From the NCBI RefSeq assembly GCF_016862195.1, contig NZ_BOMM01000050.1:124001-188000 (forward strand): 64,000 nt of DNA, given 5' to 3'. The number at the start of each line of letters is the position of its first letter. The stretch's first letter is position 1. This DNA is from Paractinoplanes ferrugineus (GTDB lineage: Bacteria > Actinomycetota > Actinomycetes > Mycobacteriales > Micromonosporaceae). Below are positions 31,615-40,596 of this stretch, in pieces. The notes beneath the pieces were generated by a model. It was not told where the DNA came from and did no database searches. It saw nothing but the letters and a program-made list of their open reading frames with translations. A program made the position numbers and the translations under genes.

Positions 31615-32837
31615 TATCGGGTTACCTCCGGCCGGCCCGAGTCGGGTGTCACACCCGACTCCTTGAGCCGCTCGGCACGTTGTTCGGTGACGTCCTCGGC
31701 GAGTTTGCGCCACTGCAGCAACGACTCGTCGGGCCGGTAGAGCCGTTCCGGCGGGGCGTCGGTGACCTCGACCATCCACTTGTCCTGACCGGAGAACTGG
31801 CCGTGGAACAGCCACCGGATCGCGCCCAGGTACTTGGCGTAGAACGGCAGTGTCGACACGCCCTCGGCGAAGTTGACCATCACGCCCACGTAGAGGTGGT
31901 GATCCGCGTCCACCGGCACGTAGAACTCGTAGTGGATGAACTTGGGGTAGGCGATACGCAGGACGCCGGGCATCGAGATCGAGGCGAACCCCGGGAAGTC
32001 CTGCGCCGCGATCACCTCGTCGACCTTGGCGGCGCCGCCGGTGTTGCCGATGTTGCGGTTGCCCGCCGCGGCCACCGGCGGATTGAACTTGTACCAGGCC
32101 CGCCCGGACCACTTGCCGAGGCCCGGGAAGTCGGCTTCCCAGTACTGGTTGTCCTGCACCCGGTAGATCCAGCGTCCGCGTCGGACGATCCGGGTGTCGT
32201 TGTAGACCGGCATGGCTTTGAACAGCCGCCACAACGCGGTGCGGTGCAGGTACTTCGCGTGGCCCTCGTCGTAGCCGTTCTCGGCGGCGAACCGCCAGTT
32301 GCCCTCCCGGGCCTGCCGGCGCACCCCCACCACGGCGGGGTTGCCGACCAGTTCCTCGGGGAGCTGGTCGTCGATCGGCGGGGCGTCCTCGCCGTCGCCG
32401 ACGAACAACCAGACCAGGCCGAGCCGCTCGGCCGTCTCGAACGTGGGCTGGGTGACCTTGCCGCAGATCGGCGAGGCCGGCCCGTCGGTGATCGCGGCGG
32501 CCAGGTCGCCGGTCTTGAGGTCGAACGTCCAGCCGTGATAAACGCAGCTCACGGTGCCCGGGAACTGCTGGTTGCCGTAACTGAGCGGCACCCCGCGGTG
32601 CGGGCACCGGTCCTTGAGCGCATAGACGACGCCGCGGTCGCGCATCACCATGATCCGCTCGCCGAGCAGGGTCACCGCCGTCGGCTTGCCGGTGATCTGC
32701 GACGAGAACGCGACGGGATACCAGTAGCCGCGGAAGCCGGCGGCCGCCGCCTGGTAGTGCGGCCAGCTCGACCAGTCCTGACGTCCTGGCAGCCGCCCGC
32801 GCCGCGACCGGCGGCGAGCGGTGGGTTCTGCGACCAT
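31614..32837 (-). CDS. Rieske non-heme iron oxygenase, alpha subunit
   Basis: This 407-residue protein has the Rieske [2Fe-2S] site CPHRG (from residue 78) and CVYHGW. The mononuclear iron site follows in ENGYDEGHAKYLHR. No beta-subunit gene is present, so it resembles alpha-only oxygenases of the KshA/carbazole-dioxygenase type. The ATG has GGAGGAG upstream. It is the first gene of the ring-cleavage operon, divergent from genes for a ferredoxin reductase and a ferredoxin that can feed it electrons. It probably hydroxylates or O/N-demethylates the aromatic substrate. Three operator-like sites with 19-base spacing lie in the shared promoter region. Confidence 0.93.
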   Translation of the reverse strand: MVAEPTARRRSRRGRLPGRQDWSSWPHYQAAAAGFRGYWYPVAFSSQITGKPTAVTLLGERIMVMRDRGVVYALKDRCPHRGVPLSYGNQQFPGTVSCVYHGWTFDLKTGDLAAAITDGPASPICGKVTQPTFETAERLGLVWLFVGDGEDAPPIDDQLPEELVGNPAVVGVRRQAREGNWRFAAENGYDEGHAKYLHRTALWRLFKAMPVYNDTRIVRRGRWIYRVQDNQYWEADFPGLGKWSGRAWYKFNPPVAAAGNRNIGNTGGAAKVDEVIAAQDFPGFASISMPGVLRIAYPKFIHYEFYVPVDADHHLYVGVMVNFAEGVSTLPFYAKYLGAIRWLFHGQFSGQDKWMVEVTDAPPERLYRPDESLLQWRKLAEDVTEQRAERLKESGVTPDSGRPEVTR

Positions 32838-32918
32838 CGAGCACTCCTCCTCTCGCGGCCGGGGCCGCGGTAACGTCAGGCGAGCGAATCACCCGCCCGG
32901 CGCCGGTCCCAGCCGGCG

Positions 32919-32973
32919 GGTCCGCCCACCGAAACGCGTTCCGCTGAGCGGTCCACGTTCCGCTCAGCGGTCC
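32919..32973. promoter_or_regulatory. Three operator-like sites in a 19-base register
   Basis: GGTCCGCCCACCGAAAC (32919-32935, three mismatches), GTTCCGCTGAGCGGTCC (32938-32954) and GTTCCGCTCAGCGGTCC (32957-32973) start exactly 19 bases apart. They lie between the divergent Rieske operon and the reductase/ferredoxin operon. The last two differ from the consensus at two positions each. Confidence 0.7.
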
Positions 32974-33015
32974 CGCCCGGTCGGCGGCGCCCGAGGCGAT
33001 ACCTACGGTCGGGCC

Positions 33016-33981
33016 ATGCAACCGACCACGATCCATACCGACGTGGCCATCGTCGGCGCCGGTCCGACCGGCCTGTACGGCGCGTTCTGCGCCGGCTTCC
33101 GCGGCCTGCGCACCGTCCTTGTCGACGCGCTGCCCCAGGTCGGCGGACAGATCGCGGCCCTGTACCCGGAGAAGGTGGTGCGCGACGTCGCCGGCCTGCC
33201 CGGCGTCACCGGCCGCGAGCTCGTCGACGGGCTCACCGCCCAGGCCGACGCGTTCGGCACGCGGTATCTGCTGGAACGGCAGGCGATCGGGCTCGGGCAC
33301 GAGGCGGGCCGGCCGCAACTACTGCTCGCCGACGGCACCCTGGTCGACGCGGGCGCCGTGGTGTTGACCGCCGGGATCGGGACCTTCACCCCACGGCCGC
33401 TGCCGGCCGGTACGGAATTCCTCGGGCGGGGCCTGTCGTACTTCGTACCCGATCTGAGCGTGCACGCCGACCGGCACGTGGTCGTGGTCGGCGGCGGGGA
33501 CAGCGCCATCGACTGGGCCAACGCGCTCGTGCCGCTGGCGCGCAGCGTGACCGTGGTGCACCGGCGGGCCCGGTTCCGGGCGCACGCCGCGAGCATCGCC
33601 GAGGCCGAGCGGTCCGGCGTGGCCTTCCGGACCAACACCGAGATCACCAAGCTGGCCGGCCAGGACTGGGTGTCGCACGTGCACCTCGGCGCGGAGGTGC
33701 TGCCCGCCGACAGCGTGATCGCCGCCCTCGGCTTCGTCTCCGACCTCGGCCCGATGGCCGGCTGGGGGCTGGATCTCGCCGGCCGCTCGATCCGCGTCGA
33801 CCAGCGCATGCGCACCAACCTGCCGGCCGTGTACGCGGCCGGTGACGTCACCGAGTACCCGGGCAAGGTGCGGCTGATGTCCGTCGGTTTCGGTGAGGTC
33901 GCCACCGCCGTGCACAACGCCGCCGTCGAACTCGACCCGGAAGCCTCCCTGTTTCCCGGTCACTCCACCGAAGCCGCCTGA
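33016..33981 (+). CDS. Ferredoxin-NADP+ reductase, thioredoxin-reductase-like
   Basis: This 321-residue flavoprotein has an FAD site VAIVGAGPTGLYGAFCAG at the N-terminus, PQVGGQIAALYPEK, and a second dinucleotide site VVVVGGGDSAIDWANALVPL for NADPH. It ends VYAAGDVTEYPGKVRLMSVGFGE. It lacks the CxxC of thioredoxin reductase, so it fits the type-2 ferredoxin/flavodoxin reductases. ATG 33016 is chosen; the open frame upstream runs through the operator region. Encoded next to a 7Fe-type ferredoxin and opposite the Rieske oxygenase, it is the likely first electron carrier of that oxygenase. Confidence 0.92.
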   Translation: MQPTTIHTDVAIVGAGPTGLYGAFCAGFRGLRTVLVDALPQVGGQIAALYPEKVVRDVAGLPGVTGRELVDGLTAQADAFGTRYLLERQAIGLGHEAGRPQLLLADGTLVDAGAVVLTAGIGTFTPRPLPAGTEFLGRGLSYFVPDLSVHADRHVVVVGGGDSAIDWANALVPLARSVTVVHRRARFRAHAASIAEAERSGVAFRTNTEITKLAGQDWVSHVHLGAEVLPADSVIAALGFVSDLGPMAGWGLDLAGRSIRVDQRMRTNLPAVYAAGDVTEYPGKVRLMSVGFGEVATAVHNAAVELDPEASLFPGHSTEAA

Positions 33982-33993
33982 GAGGACCCCGTC

Positions 33994-34329
33994 ATGGCTT
34001 ACGTGATCGGCAAGGACTGCGTCGACGTCAACGACCGCGCCTGCATGGACGTCTGCCCGGTCGACTGCATCTACGTCGGCGACCGCAAGAGCTACATCAA
34101 CCCGGCCGAGTGCATCGACTGCGGCGCCTGCGAGGTCGAATGCCCGGTCGAGGCCATCTTCGTCGATCGCCAGGCCCGCGGTGACGAGGCCCGGACCCGG
34201 TTCGTCGCGGACTCGCGCGACTTCTTCCAGGTCGTCCTGCCCGGCCGGGACGCGCCGGTGGGCGCGCCCGGCGGCGCCGGCAAGGTCGGTGAGATCGGCG
34301 TCGACACGCCGTTCGTCAGCGGCCTGTGA
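33994..34329 (+). CDS. fdxA: 7Fe-type ferredoxin (FdxA-like)
   Basis: This 111-residue ferredoxin has an N-terminal cluster region with CVDVNDRACMDVCPVDC and a second one with CIDCGACEVECPVEAI. The C-terminal tail ends KVGEIGVDTPFVSG, as in actinobacterial FdxA. The pattern fits one 3Fe-4S and one 4Fe-4S cluster. It starts 12 bases after the reductase gene, so both are one operon. It probably passes electrons to the Rieske oxygenase. Its last 14 bases overlap the convergent enoyl-CoA hydratase gene. Confidence 0.92.
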   Translation: MAYVIGKDCVDVNDRACMDVCPVDCIYVGDRKSYINPAECIDCGACEVECPVEAIFVDRQARGDEARTRFVADSRDFFQVVLPGRDAPVGAPGGAGKVGEIGVDTPFVSGL

Positions 34330-35077
34330 ACGTCGGGGGACGCTTGTCGAGGAACGACTGGAGCCCCTCGGCCGCGTCCTCGGTGGCCAGCACGCGTTGA
34401 ACGGCGGCCCATTCGACACGCATCGCCTCGTCGATGCCCAGCGGCGCGCCCTCGACGATCGACCGCTTGAGCAGCCCGACCGTCGCGGTCGGCAGCCGCG
34501 CCCACCGAGCCGCGCGGTCCGCCACCGCCGCCGCGAAGTCGGCGTCGGGGACCACCTCGTCCACCAGGCCGATCTCCAGGGCCTCGGCGGCCCCCAGCCG
34601 GCGGCCCTCGATCATGAGCAGCTTGGCCCGGTGCGCGCCGAGCAGGCGCGGCAGCCGCTGACTGCCGCCCGCGCCCGGGAACAGACCGAGGCTCATCTCC
34701 GGGAAACCCACCGACGCCGAGGCCGCCGCGATGCGCAGATCGCAGGCCAGTGAAAGTTCCGCCCCGCCGCCCAGCGCATGCCCGTTGATCGCGGCGATCA
34801 CCGGCTTGGGGGCCAGTTCCAGCGCGCGCTGCACCTCGATCCAGCGGCGCATCCGGATGTGATTCGGCATCGACAGGTCGCGCATCACCGCGATGTCGGC
34901 GCCGGCCACGAAGAACCGGCCGGTGCCGGTGATGACGACACACCGGACCGCGGCGTCGGCGGCGAGGTCCGGCAGGACGGTCAGGAATTCCTCGATCAGT
35001 TCCGGGTTCACCGCGTTCGCGGGCGGCCGGTTGATCACCACGGTGCCGACTCCGTCGGCCACGGTCACGTCGAGCAT
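34316..35077 (-). CDS. Enoyl-CoA hydratase/isomerase family protein
   Basis: This 253-residue crotonase has the oxyanion segments FFVAGADIAVM and INGHALGGGAELSLACDL, with the catalytic acid region in FPEMSLGLFPGAGGSQRLPR. ATG 35077 is preferred because GGAG lies eight bases upstream; a GTG three codons earlier overlaps the CoA-transferase stop. It is the last gene of the amine-oxidase operon and should hydrate an enoyl-CoA made from the side chain. This agrees with the acyl-CoA ligase and CoA transferase encoded upstream. Confidence 0.92.
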   Translation of the reverse strand: MLDVTVADGVGTVVINRPPANAVNPELIEEFLTVLPDLAADAAVRCVVITGTGRFFVAGADIAVMRDLSMPNHIRMRRWIEVQRALELAPKPVIAAINGHALGGGAELSLACDLRIAAASASVGFPEMSLGLFPGAGGSQRLPRLLGAHRAKLLMIEGRRLGAAEALEIGLVDEVVPDADFAAAVADRAARWARLPTATVGLLKRSIVEGAPLGIDEAMRVEWAAVQRVLATEDAAEGLQSFLDKRPPTFTGR

Positions 35078-35082
35078 GCTTG

Positions 35083-37272
35083 TCACTCCAGAACGGTCGG
35101 GTCGACGGCGGCGCCGCCGAGCAGTTCCTCGAGAACGGCGACGGTGTGTTCGCCGAGCAACGGCGCCGACCGGTCGACGCGGGCGGGCAGCACGCTTCCC
35201 TCGTGGCGAACCTCCCCGGCGACCGGGTGGCGCAGCACCGGATAGAAGCCGCGCGCGGCCAGTTGCGGGTCGCGGTCGGTGAGATCCGCACCGGTGCTGA
35301 CCACCGCCGCCGGCACACCGGCGGCCTGCAGCAATTCCGCCGCCGCGGCGGCGTCGAGGGTCCGCGTCCAGGCCGCGAGGGTCTCGTCGATGCGGTCCTC
35401 GTCCGCCTTGCGCTCGGCGAGCGAAAGGCCGGCTTCGCCGATCCCGGCGAGGCGGGCGAGCGTACGCCACTGGTCGTCGTCGTCGACCGCGATCGCCACC
35501 CACCGGTCGTCGCCCCGCGCCGGGTAGACGCCGTGCGGCGCCCGGTGCGCGACCCGGTGCGGACGGCTCGGCGTCGCGCCGGTGGCCGGCGCGCCCAACT
35601 GTTGCTCGAGCAGGGCCGGTCCCATCGCCGCGGCCATCGCCTCGAGCTGGGACAGGTCGACGAACCCGCCGCGGCCCTCGGCGAGCATGGCCAGGACGGC
35701 GAGCACGGCCGCGTTCGCCGCCACCATGTCGCCGAGGCCGAAGGTGAGCCCCTGCGGATCGCCGCCCGGGTCGGCGGTCTCGTGGGTGAGCCCGGACATC
35801 GCGGCGAGCGTGTCGGCGAAGGTGACCGCGTTGCGCCACGGCCCGGTCTGCCCGACGCCGGACATCGACACCGCGATCAGGTCCGGCCGGCCCAGGGAGG
35901 CGTGGTCGAGGCCCCACTTCGCCATGGTGCCGGGGCTGTAGTTGTCGATGATCACGTCGCACTCGGCGGCGAGCCGGCGGACCAGCTCCGGTCCCCCGGG
36001 CCGGCGCATGTTCACCGCGATGCTGCGCTTGCCCCGGTTGAAGTTCAGGAAGTAGCCGCCGTCGTCGAAGCCGGCGCCCGGCCGCAGCCGCATCGACGGC
36101 TGGAACCGGGTGGGGTCCTGGCGGTGCCGTGACTCGACCTTGATCACGTCGGCGCCGTAGTCGGCCAGCTGCCTCGTCGCGTACGGCCCGGCGAGCACCC
36201 AGGTCAGGTCCAGGACGCGCAGACCGGCGAGCTTGCGGGCACCTCGCGGGCGGCGTGGCGACGTCCACGTCCCGCCCGCCCGCGGGCCGTCGAGCGTCCG
36301 GGGCGGGGTACGGCCGGGCAGCGTCACCGGATACCCCACGTCGGTGAGCCCGTCGACGGTGATGAAGAAGTCACGGTCGCGCAGCTGCGGGTTGTCGGAC
36401 AGTCGGTCGGCTGGGCTGACCTCGGCCCAGGGCAGCGCGCGGCGACGGCCCTGTTCGCCCAGCGAGGCCGCGCTCCGGCGGGCGGCGAACCGGGCCACCA
36501 CCTCGTCGACGTGCGGGCGGGCCGCCCAGCGGAACACCGGGTCCGCGTACTTCTCGTCGGTCAGGTCCGCGGCCTCGCCGGTCTCGTCCAGCCAGGCCAG
36601 TAGGTCCGTCCACATGCGATTGCTGCCGGAGTAGCCGCCGGCGGCGTACCCGTCGGCGGCCCGGAAGACGCGGTGTGCCACATGCGCGTAGACCCCGCCG
36701 CTGCGGCGCGGGTAGGCGCCCGCGTGGATCCAGGAGATCGCCCCGGTCTCCAGGGTCGCGGCCACCGCCTGCTGGGCCGAGACGTCGATCAGCCCGCCTT
36801 CGCCGGCCAGCACACCGAGATAGACCGCGATCGCCGCGTGGGCCCCGGCCACCTGGAGCGCCGACTCGCGCGGCGGCGGCTTGGGCGGCCCGTCGGCGCG
36901 ACCACCGAGCCAGGTCATCCCGCCCGCGGAGGCGGCGACGAGGTCACCGGCCAGCCAGTCGCGGCGCGGCCCGGTCAGCCCGAACGGTGTCACGACCACG
37001 TGCGCCCGGCCCGGCCAGCGCGACTTCCCGGCCGGCGTGAGCCCGCGCAGGCCGAGGCGCGGGCCGCTCTCGAGCACCACGTCGGCCGCGGCGGCCAGGG
37101 CGTCCAGCACTCCCGGGCCGTCGGCGGTCACCCGGGTGCCGGCGTACCAGTGCAGTTCGGCCGCCCGCGGGCCGGGTGGGCCGGCCGGCACGCGCACGAC
37201 CTCGGCGCCCAGGCCCACCAGAGCGCGGACAGCGGCCGCGCCCAGTTCGTCGGTCAGGTCGAGGACTCGCAC
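35083..37272 (-). CDS. Tandem two-domain CaiB/BaiF CoA-transferase
   Basis: This 729-residue protein is two family III CoA-transferase units in one chain. The first unit (about 1-370) shows VRVLDLTDELGAAAVRALVG and TPFGLTGPRRDWLAGDLVAA. The second (about 385-729) shows GLRVLDLTWVLAGPYATRQL, DNYSPGTMAKWGLD and SGVGQTGPWRN. The second carries an Asp in the expected active-site segment (FGLGDMVAANAA). The first has no Asp at the matching place (RESALQVAGAHAA), so it may be structural. The GTG start has GAAGGGA upstream and overlaps the ligase gene by 19 bases. The likely role is moving CoA between pathway acids. Confidence 0.88.
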   Translation of the reverse strand: MRVLDLTDELGAAAVRALVGLGAEVVRVPAGPPGPRAAELHWYAGTRVTADGPGVLDALAAAADVVLESGPRLGLRGLTPAGKSRWPGRAHVVVTPFGLTGPRRDWLAGDLVAASAGGMTWLGGRADGPPKPPPRESALQVAGAHAAIAVYLGVLAGEGGLIDVSAQQAVAATLETGAISWIHAGAYPRRSGGVYAHVAHRVFRAADGYAAGGYSGSNRMWTDLLAWLDETGEAADLTDEKYADPVFRWAARPHVDEVVARFAARRSAASLGEQGRRRALPWAEVSPADRLSDNPQLRDRDFFITVDGLTDVGYPVTLPGRTPPRTLDGPRAGGTWTSPRRPRGARKLAGLRVLDLTWVLAGPYATRQLADYGADVIKVESRHRQDPTRFQPSMRLRPGAGFDDGGYFLNFNRGKRSIAVNMRRPGGPELVRRLAAECDVIIDNYSPGTMAKWGLDHASLGRPDLIAVSMSGVGQTGPWRNAVTFADTLAAMSGLTHETADPGGDPQGLTFGLGDMVAANAAVLAVLAMLAEGRGGFVDLSQLEAMAAAMGPALLEQQLGAPATGATPSRPHRVAHRAPHGVYPARGDDRWVAIAVDDDDQWRTLARLAGIGEAGLSLAERKADEDRIDETLAAWTRTLDAAAAAELLQAAGVPAAVVSTGADLTDRDPQLAARGFYPVLRHPVAGEVRHEGSVLPARVDRSAPLLGEHTVAVLEELLGGAAVDPTVLE

Positions 37273-38750
37273 GGGTGGTCCCTTCGTCGCAGATGTTCGA
37301 GGTCTTCGCCGCTCACCGAGCGCAGGGCGGATTTGTCGACCTTGGCGGAGGCGTTGCGCGGCAGGGCGTCCAGCCGGGCCACGAAGCGCGGCCAGCTGTG
37401 CCGGGGCAGCCGGCCGCGGCACCAGGCATGCACGTCCTCGGGTCGCAGCGGGCCGGCGCCGGCCACCACGACCAGCAGGTCCTGCTCGGTGAACTCCGAG
37501 GCGACGCCGACCGCGGCGGCCTCGCGCACGCCGGGCATGGCCGCCACGACCGACTCGACCTCCCAGGCCGAGATGTTCTCGCCGCGACGCCGGATCACGT
37601 CGGTGTGCCGCCCGCAGTAGACCAGCCGGCCCGCCTCGTCGAACCGCCCGAGGTCACCGGTGACGATCCACTCCGGTGGTGGCTCGGCACTGCCCGCATA
37701 GCCGAGCGTGCTCAGGTACGGATGCCTGGCGCGCACGGCGATCCGGCGGTCGGTGTCGATCCGCACCTCGTACTCCGGCACCGGCCGGCCGGCCGTGCCC
37801 TCGGCCACGTCGTCGATCAGGTTGCTGGTGACGTCGCCGAGTTCGGTGCACGCGTACGCCTCGACGAGTTGCACGCCGAAGCGTTCCCGGAACTGCTCGG
37901 CCAGCCATCGCGGCGCCGGGCCGCCGTAGGCGCGGGTGACCCGGTGGTCGCGGTCCCCGGGCCGGGCCGGCGCGCGCAGCAGGATGGCCGCGACCGCGCC
38001 CATGAAGTTGAACGCGGTGACCTGCTCCGCCCGGCACAGCCCCCAGAACGCCGACGCGGAGAACCGCGGCACGGCGAGCAGGCGGGCCCCGCTGACGAGC
38101 GCGGCGAGCAGGCCGGTGTGCCGGACGTTCACGTGGTTCCACGGGAACGCGTTGTAGAGGACGTCGTCCGGGCCGTACCGCATGGAGGCGGTGACCCGCC
38201 GGGCGTGCCGGACGCCGGCGAAGTGCGGCAGCAGAACGCCCTTGGGCCGGCCCGTGGTGCCGGAGGTGCTCAGCACCAGCGCCGGGTCGCCCGGCGCCGG
38301 GGGCGGACCGAGCGGACCGGGGCGCACGTCGTCGAGGTCGCCGGGGCCGCCGCCGTCGTCGACGGTGCGCACGACCGGCGCGAGACCCGCGAGGCCGGGG
38401 TCGGCGGCCAGCGCGCCGGTGCCGACGATCGCGACCCGGCCGGCCGTCGCCGGTGTGCCGCCCGGCGCGACCGGGATCTCGACCAGGCCGGCCCGGGCCA
38501 CGCCGGCCAGGACGACCGCCAGCGCCGGCCCCGGCCGCAGGCAGGTCACCACCGGATCGCCCCGGCGCAGGCCCAGTTCCGCCGACGCCAGCAGCCGGGC
38601 GAGCCGCTGCGCCGACGCGAGCCAGTCCCCCAGCGTGAGATCGGCCCGGGTGGCGCCGGCGAACGTCGCCACCACCCGGCCGGGCTCGGCGGCGGCCCGC
38701 CGGCTCAACACGTCGAACAGGGTCTCCGGCCGACCGGTGACCTCGATCAT
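37254..38750 (-). CDS. AMP-forming acyl-CoA ligase
   Basis: This 498-residue protein belongs to the ANL superfamily. It carries LVLSTSGTTGRPKGVLLPHF for ATP binding, EAYACTELGDVTSN, VTGDLGRFDEAGRLVYCGRH followed by the hinge DVIRRRGENISAWEVE, and the C-terminal catalytic Lys in PRNASAKVDKSAL. It activates a carboxylic acid to its CoA ester. It is coupled to the aldehyde dehydrogenase upstream (TGATG). In order this gives amine to aldehyde to acid to acyl-CoA. It resembles carnitine-CoA ligase-like proteins (CaiC), in keeping with the CaiB-type partner. Confidence 0.92.
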   Translation of the reverse strand: MIEVTGRPETLFDVLSRRAAAEPGRVVATFAGATRADLTLGDWLASAQRLARLLASAELGLRRGDPVVTCLRPGPALAVVLAGVARAGLVEIPVAPGGTPATAGRVAIVGTGALAADPGLAGLAPVVRTVDDGGGPGDLDDVRPGPLGPPPAPGDPALVLSTSGTTGRPKGVLLPHFAGVRHARRVTASMRYGPDDVLYNAFPWNHVNVRHTGLLAALVSGARLLAVPRFSASAFWGLCRAEQVTAFNFMGAVAAILLRAPARPGDRDHRVTRAYGGPAPRWLAEQFRERFGVQLVEAYACTELGDVTSNLIDDVAEGTAGRPVPEYEVRIDTDRRIAVRARHPYLSTLGYAGSAEPPPEWIVTGDLGRFDEAGRLVYCGRHTDVIRRRGENISAWEVESVVAAMPGVREAAAVGVASEFTEQDLLVVVAGAGPLRPEDVHAWCRGRLPRHSWPRFVARLDALPRNASAKVDKSALRSVSGEDLEHLRRRDHPCESST

Positions 38751-40204
38751 CAGCGGGCCAGGTTGACCCATACGCCCTTGGTCTCGGTGAACTCGTCGAG
38801 CGCGAACGTCCCCATCTCCCGGCCCCAGCCGGACATCCCGAATCCGCCCCAGGGCGCACCCGGGTCGATCAGCGGCAGCTGGTTGACGAACACCGTGCCC
38901 GCGTGGATCCGGGCGGCCAACCGGTGCGCCGCGGTCAGGTCGTGCGTCCAGACGACCGCGGCGAGGCCGTAGCGGGTGTCGTTGGCGCGGGCCACCGCCT
39001 CGTCCTCGTCGTCGTAGCTGAGGATGGACAGCACCGGCCCGAAGATCTCCTCGCGGGCGATCGTCATGTCGTCCCGGACGCCCGCGAAGACCGTCGGGCT
39101 GAAGAAGTAGCCGCTGTCCAGGCCGCGGCCCGACGCCCGGTCGCCGCCGGTGACCAGCTGGGCGCCCTGCGCGACACCACCGGCGACGTAGCCGGCCACC
39201 CGGTCGAGCTGTTCCTGCGACACCAGCGGGCCGAGCACGGTGTCCGGGTCGATCCCCGGGCCGATCTTGAGGGTCTGCGCCGCCGCCGCGATCTTCTCGG
39301 TGAACTCGTCGGCCCGCTTGGCGTCGACGTAGAACCGGGTGTACGCGCCGCACGCCTGCCCGGTGTTGAACAGCGCGCCCTGCAGGTTCCCGACGACGGC
39401 GGCATCGATGTCGGCGTCGCGGGTGATGATGCTCGGCGCCTTGCCGCCCAGTTCGAGGCCGACCCGCTTGAGGTCGGTCGCGGCCGCCGCGGCGATCTGC
39501 TGGCCGACCTCGGTCGACCCGGTGAAGGAGATCTTGTCGACGTCCGGGTGGGCGACCAGCGCCCGGCCCACCTCCGGGCCGCCGGTCAGCACGTTCACCA
39601 CACCGGCCGGCAAGCCCGCCTCGACGCACAGCCGGCCCAGCCGCAGCGTGCTCAGCGGGGTCTGCTCGGCCGGCTTGAGGACCACGGTGTTCCCGGTCGC
39701 GAGGGCCGGGGCGAGCTTCCAGGCGGCGATCGCGAACGGGAAGTTCCACGGCGTGATCAGCCCGACCACCCCGAGCGGTTCACGCCGCGTGTAGTGCAGG
39801 GTGTCCGGCACCGAAACGCTTGACAGCTTGCCCTCGATCTTCGTGGCCCACCCGGCGTAGTAGCGGAACACCTGGGCGGCCAGCACCACGTTGACGCCGG
39901 TGGACATCGCGATGGGCTGGCCCTGGTCGTGGGTCTCCAGCTCGGCGAGCTCGGCCGCGTCCCGTTCGATCAGGTCGGCGACCTTCCAGAGCATCCGGCC
40001 CCGGGCGTCGGGGCTCAGGTCCCGCCAGGCCGGATCCTCGAACGCGGCCCGCGCCGCGGCGACCGCCGAGTCCACGTCCGCGCGGCCGGCCTCGGCGAAC
40101 TCGGCCAGCTCCGTTCCGTTCGACGGGTCGTACGTGCGGCTGGTCCGCCCCGACTCGGCGGGCACCCATTCGCCCGCGATCAAAAGCCTCTCCGCCTGCG
40201 TCAC
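38750..40204 (-). CDS. NAD(P)-dependent aldehyde dehydrogenase (amine-oxidase operon)
   Basis: This 484-residue ALDH has PWNFPFAIAAWKLAPALATG, FTGSTEVGQQIAAAAA, GLELGGKAPSII and the catalytic Cys in NTGQACGAYTRFYV. The GTG start overlaps the stop of the small membrane protein gene (GTGA). It lies between the copper amine oxidase and the acyl-CoA ligase, so it probably oxidises the aldehyde released by the amine oxidase. It is only distantly related to the ALDH at 15725. Confidence 0.93.
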   Translation of the reverse strand: MTQAERLLIAGEWVPAESGRTSRTYDPSNGTELAEFAEAGRADVDSAVAAARAAFEDPAWRDLSPDARGRMLWKVADLIERDAAELAELETHDQGQPIAMSTGVNVVLAAQVFRYYAGWATKIEGKLSSVSVPDTLHYTRREPLGVVGLITPWNFPFAIAAWKLAPALATGNTVVLKPAEQTPLSTLRLGRLCVEAGLPAGVVNVLTGGPEVGRALVAHPDVDKISFTGSTEVGQQIAAAAATDLKRVGLELGGKAPSIITRDADIDAAVVGNLQGALFNTGQACGAYTRFYVDAKRADEFTEKIAAAAQTLKIGPGIDPDTVLGPLVSQEQLDRVAGYVAGGVAQGAQLVTGGDRASGRGLDSGYFFSPTVFAGVRDDMTIAREEIFGPVLSILSYDDEDEAVARANDTRYGLAAVVWTHDLTAAHRLAARIHAGTVFVNQLPLIDPGAPWGGFGMSGWGREMGTFALDEFTETKGVWVNLAR

Positions 40205-40596
40205 GGTGTCCTCCCAGGTAAAGGCACGTACGTCGTGCCGTCGAGATGCCGATCGTGAACCGGGCGAAGCCCCGAATCAACGAGTCCGGACCGCCCACCG
40301 GACCGCAGGCTCAGCACCCCGAGCACGACCTGCGTGCCGGCCAGCGCCAGGCCGGCCCGCATCAGCGCCGCGCCGCCGTGGTGATGGCCGCCCAGGTGCA
40401 TCGCCAGCATCAGCCCGCTCAGGGCGACCATCGCGGCGTGTTCCGGGCGCGAGGCACGGCCGCGGGCGCAGACCGCGCAGACGATCGAGAGGGCCAACAT
40501 CGGGGCGGCGGCCGGGCCGGCGACGATCAGCAGGGCGGCGTGCACGCTCAGGCAGGCGACCGCCACCACGGCGCCGGTCCGGGCCGTCAGTGACAA
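40201..40596 (-). CDS. Small membrane protein with His-rich loop (131 aa)
   Basis: The frame begins at a TTG (TTGTCACTGACG) that overlaps the end of the amine-oxidase gene and stops in a GTGA overlap with the aldehyde dehydrogenase. Both junctions fit the operon's coupling style. The product has about four hydrophobic helices (GAVVAVACLSVHAALLIVAG, PMLALSIVCAVCARG, AAMVALSGLMLAMHLGG, LAGTQVVLGVLSL) and a HLGGHHHGG stretch. Histidines, Met and two Cys in a membrane protein beside a copper enzyme suggest metal handling, but this is inference. No family is recognised. Confidence 0.65.
   Translation of the reverse strand: MSLTARTGAVVAVACLSVHAALLIVAGPAAAPMLALSIVCAVCARGRASRPEHAAMVALSGLMLAMHLGGHHHGGAALMRAGLALAGTQVVLGVLSLRSGGRSGLVDSGLRPVHDRHLDGTTYVPLPGRTP
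40288..40304. promoter_or_regulatory. Operator-like site inside the small membrane-protein gene
   Basis: GGACCGCCCACCGGACC differs at two positions from the cluster consensus and lies about 85 bases upstream of the aldehyde dehydrogenase start. It is inside coding sequence, so an internal promoter is possible but unproven. Confidence 0.4.
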
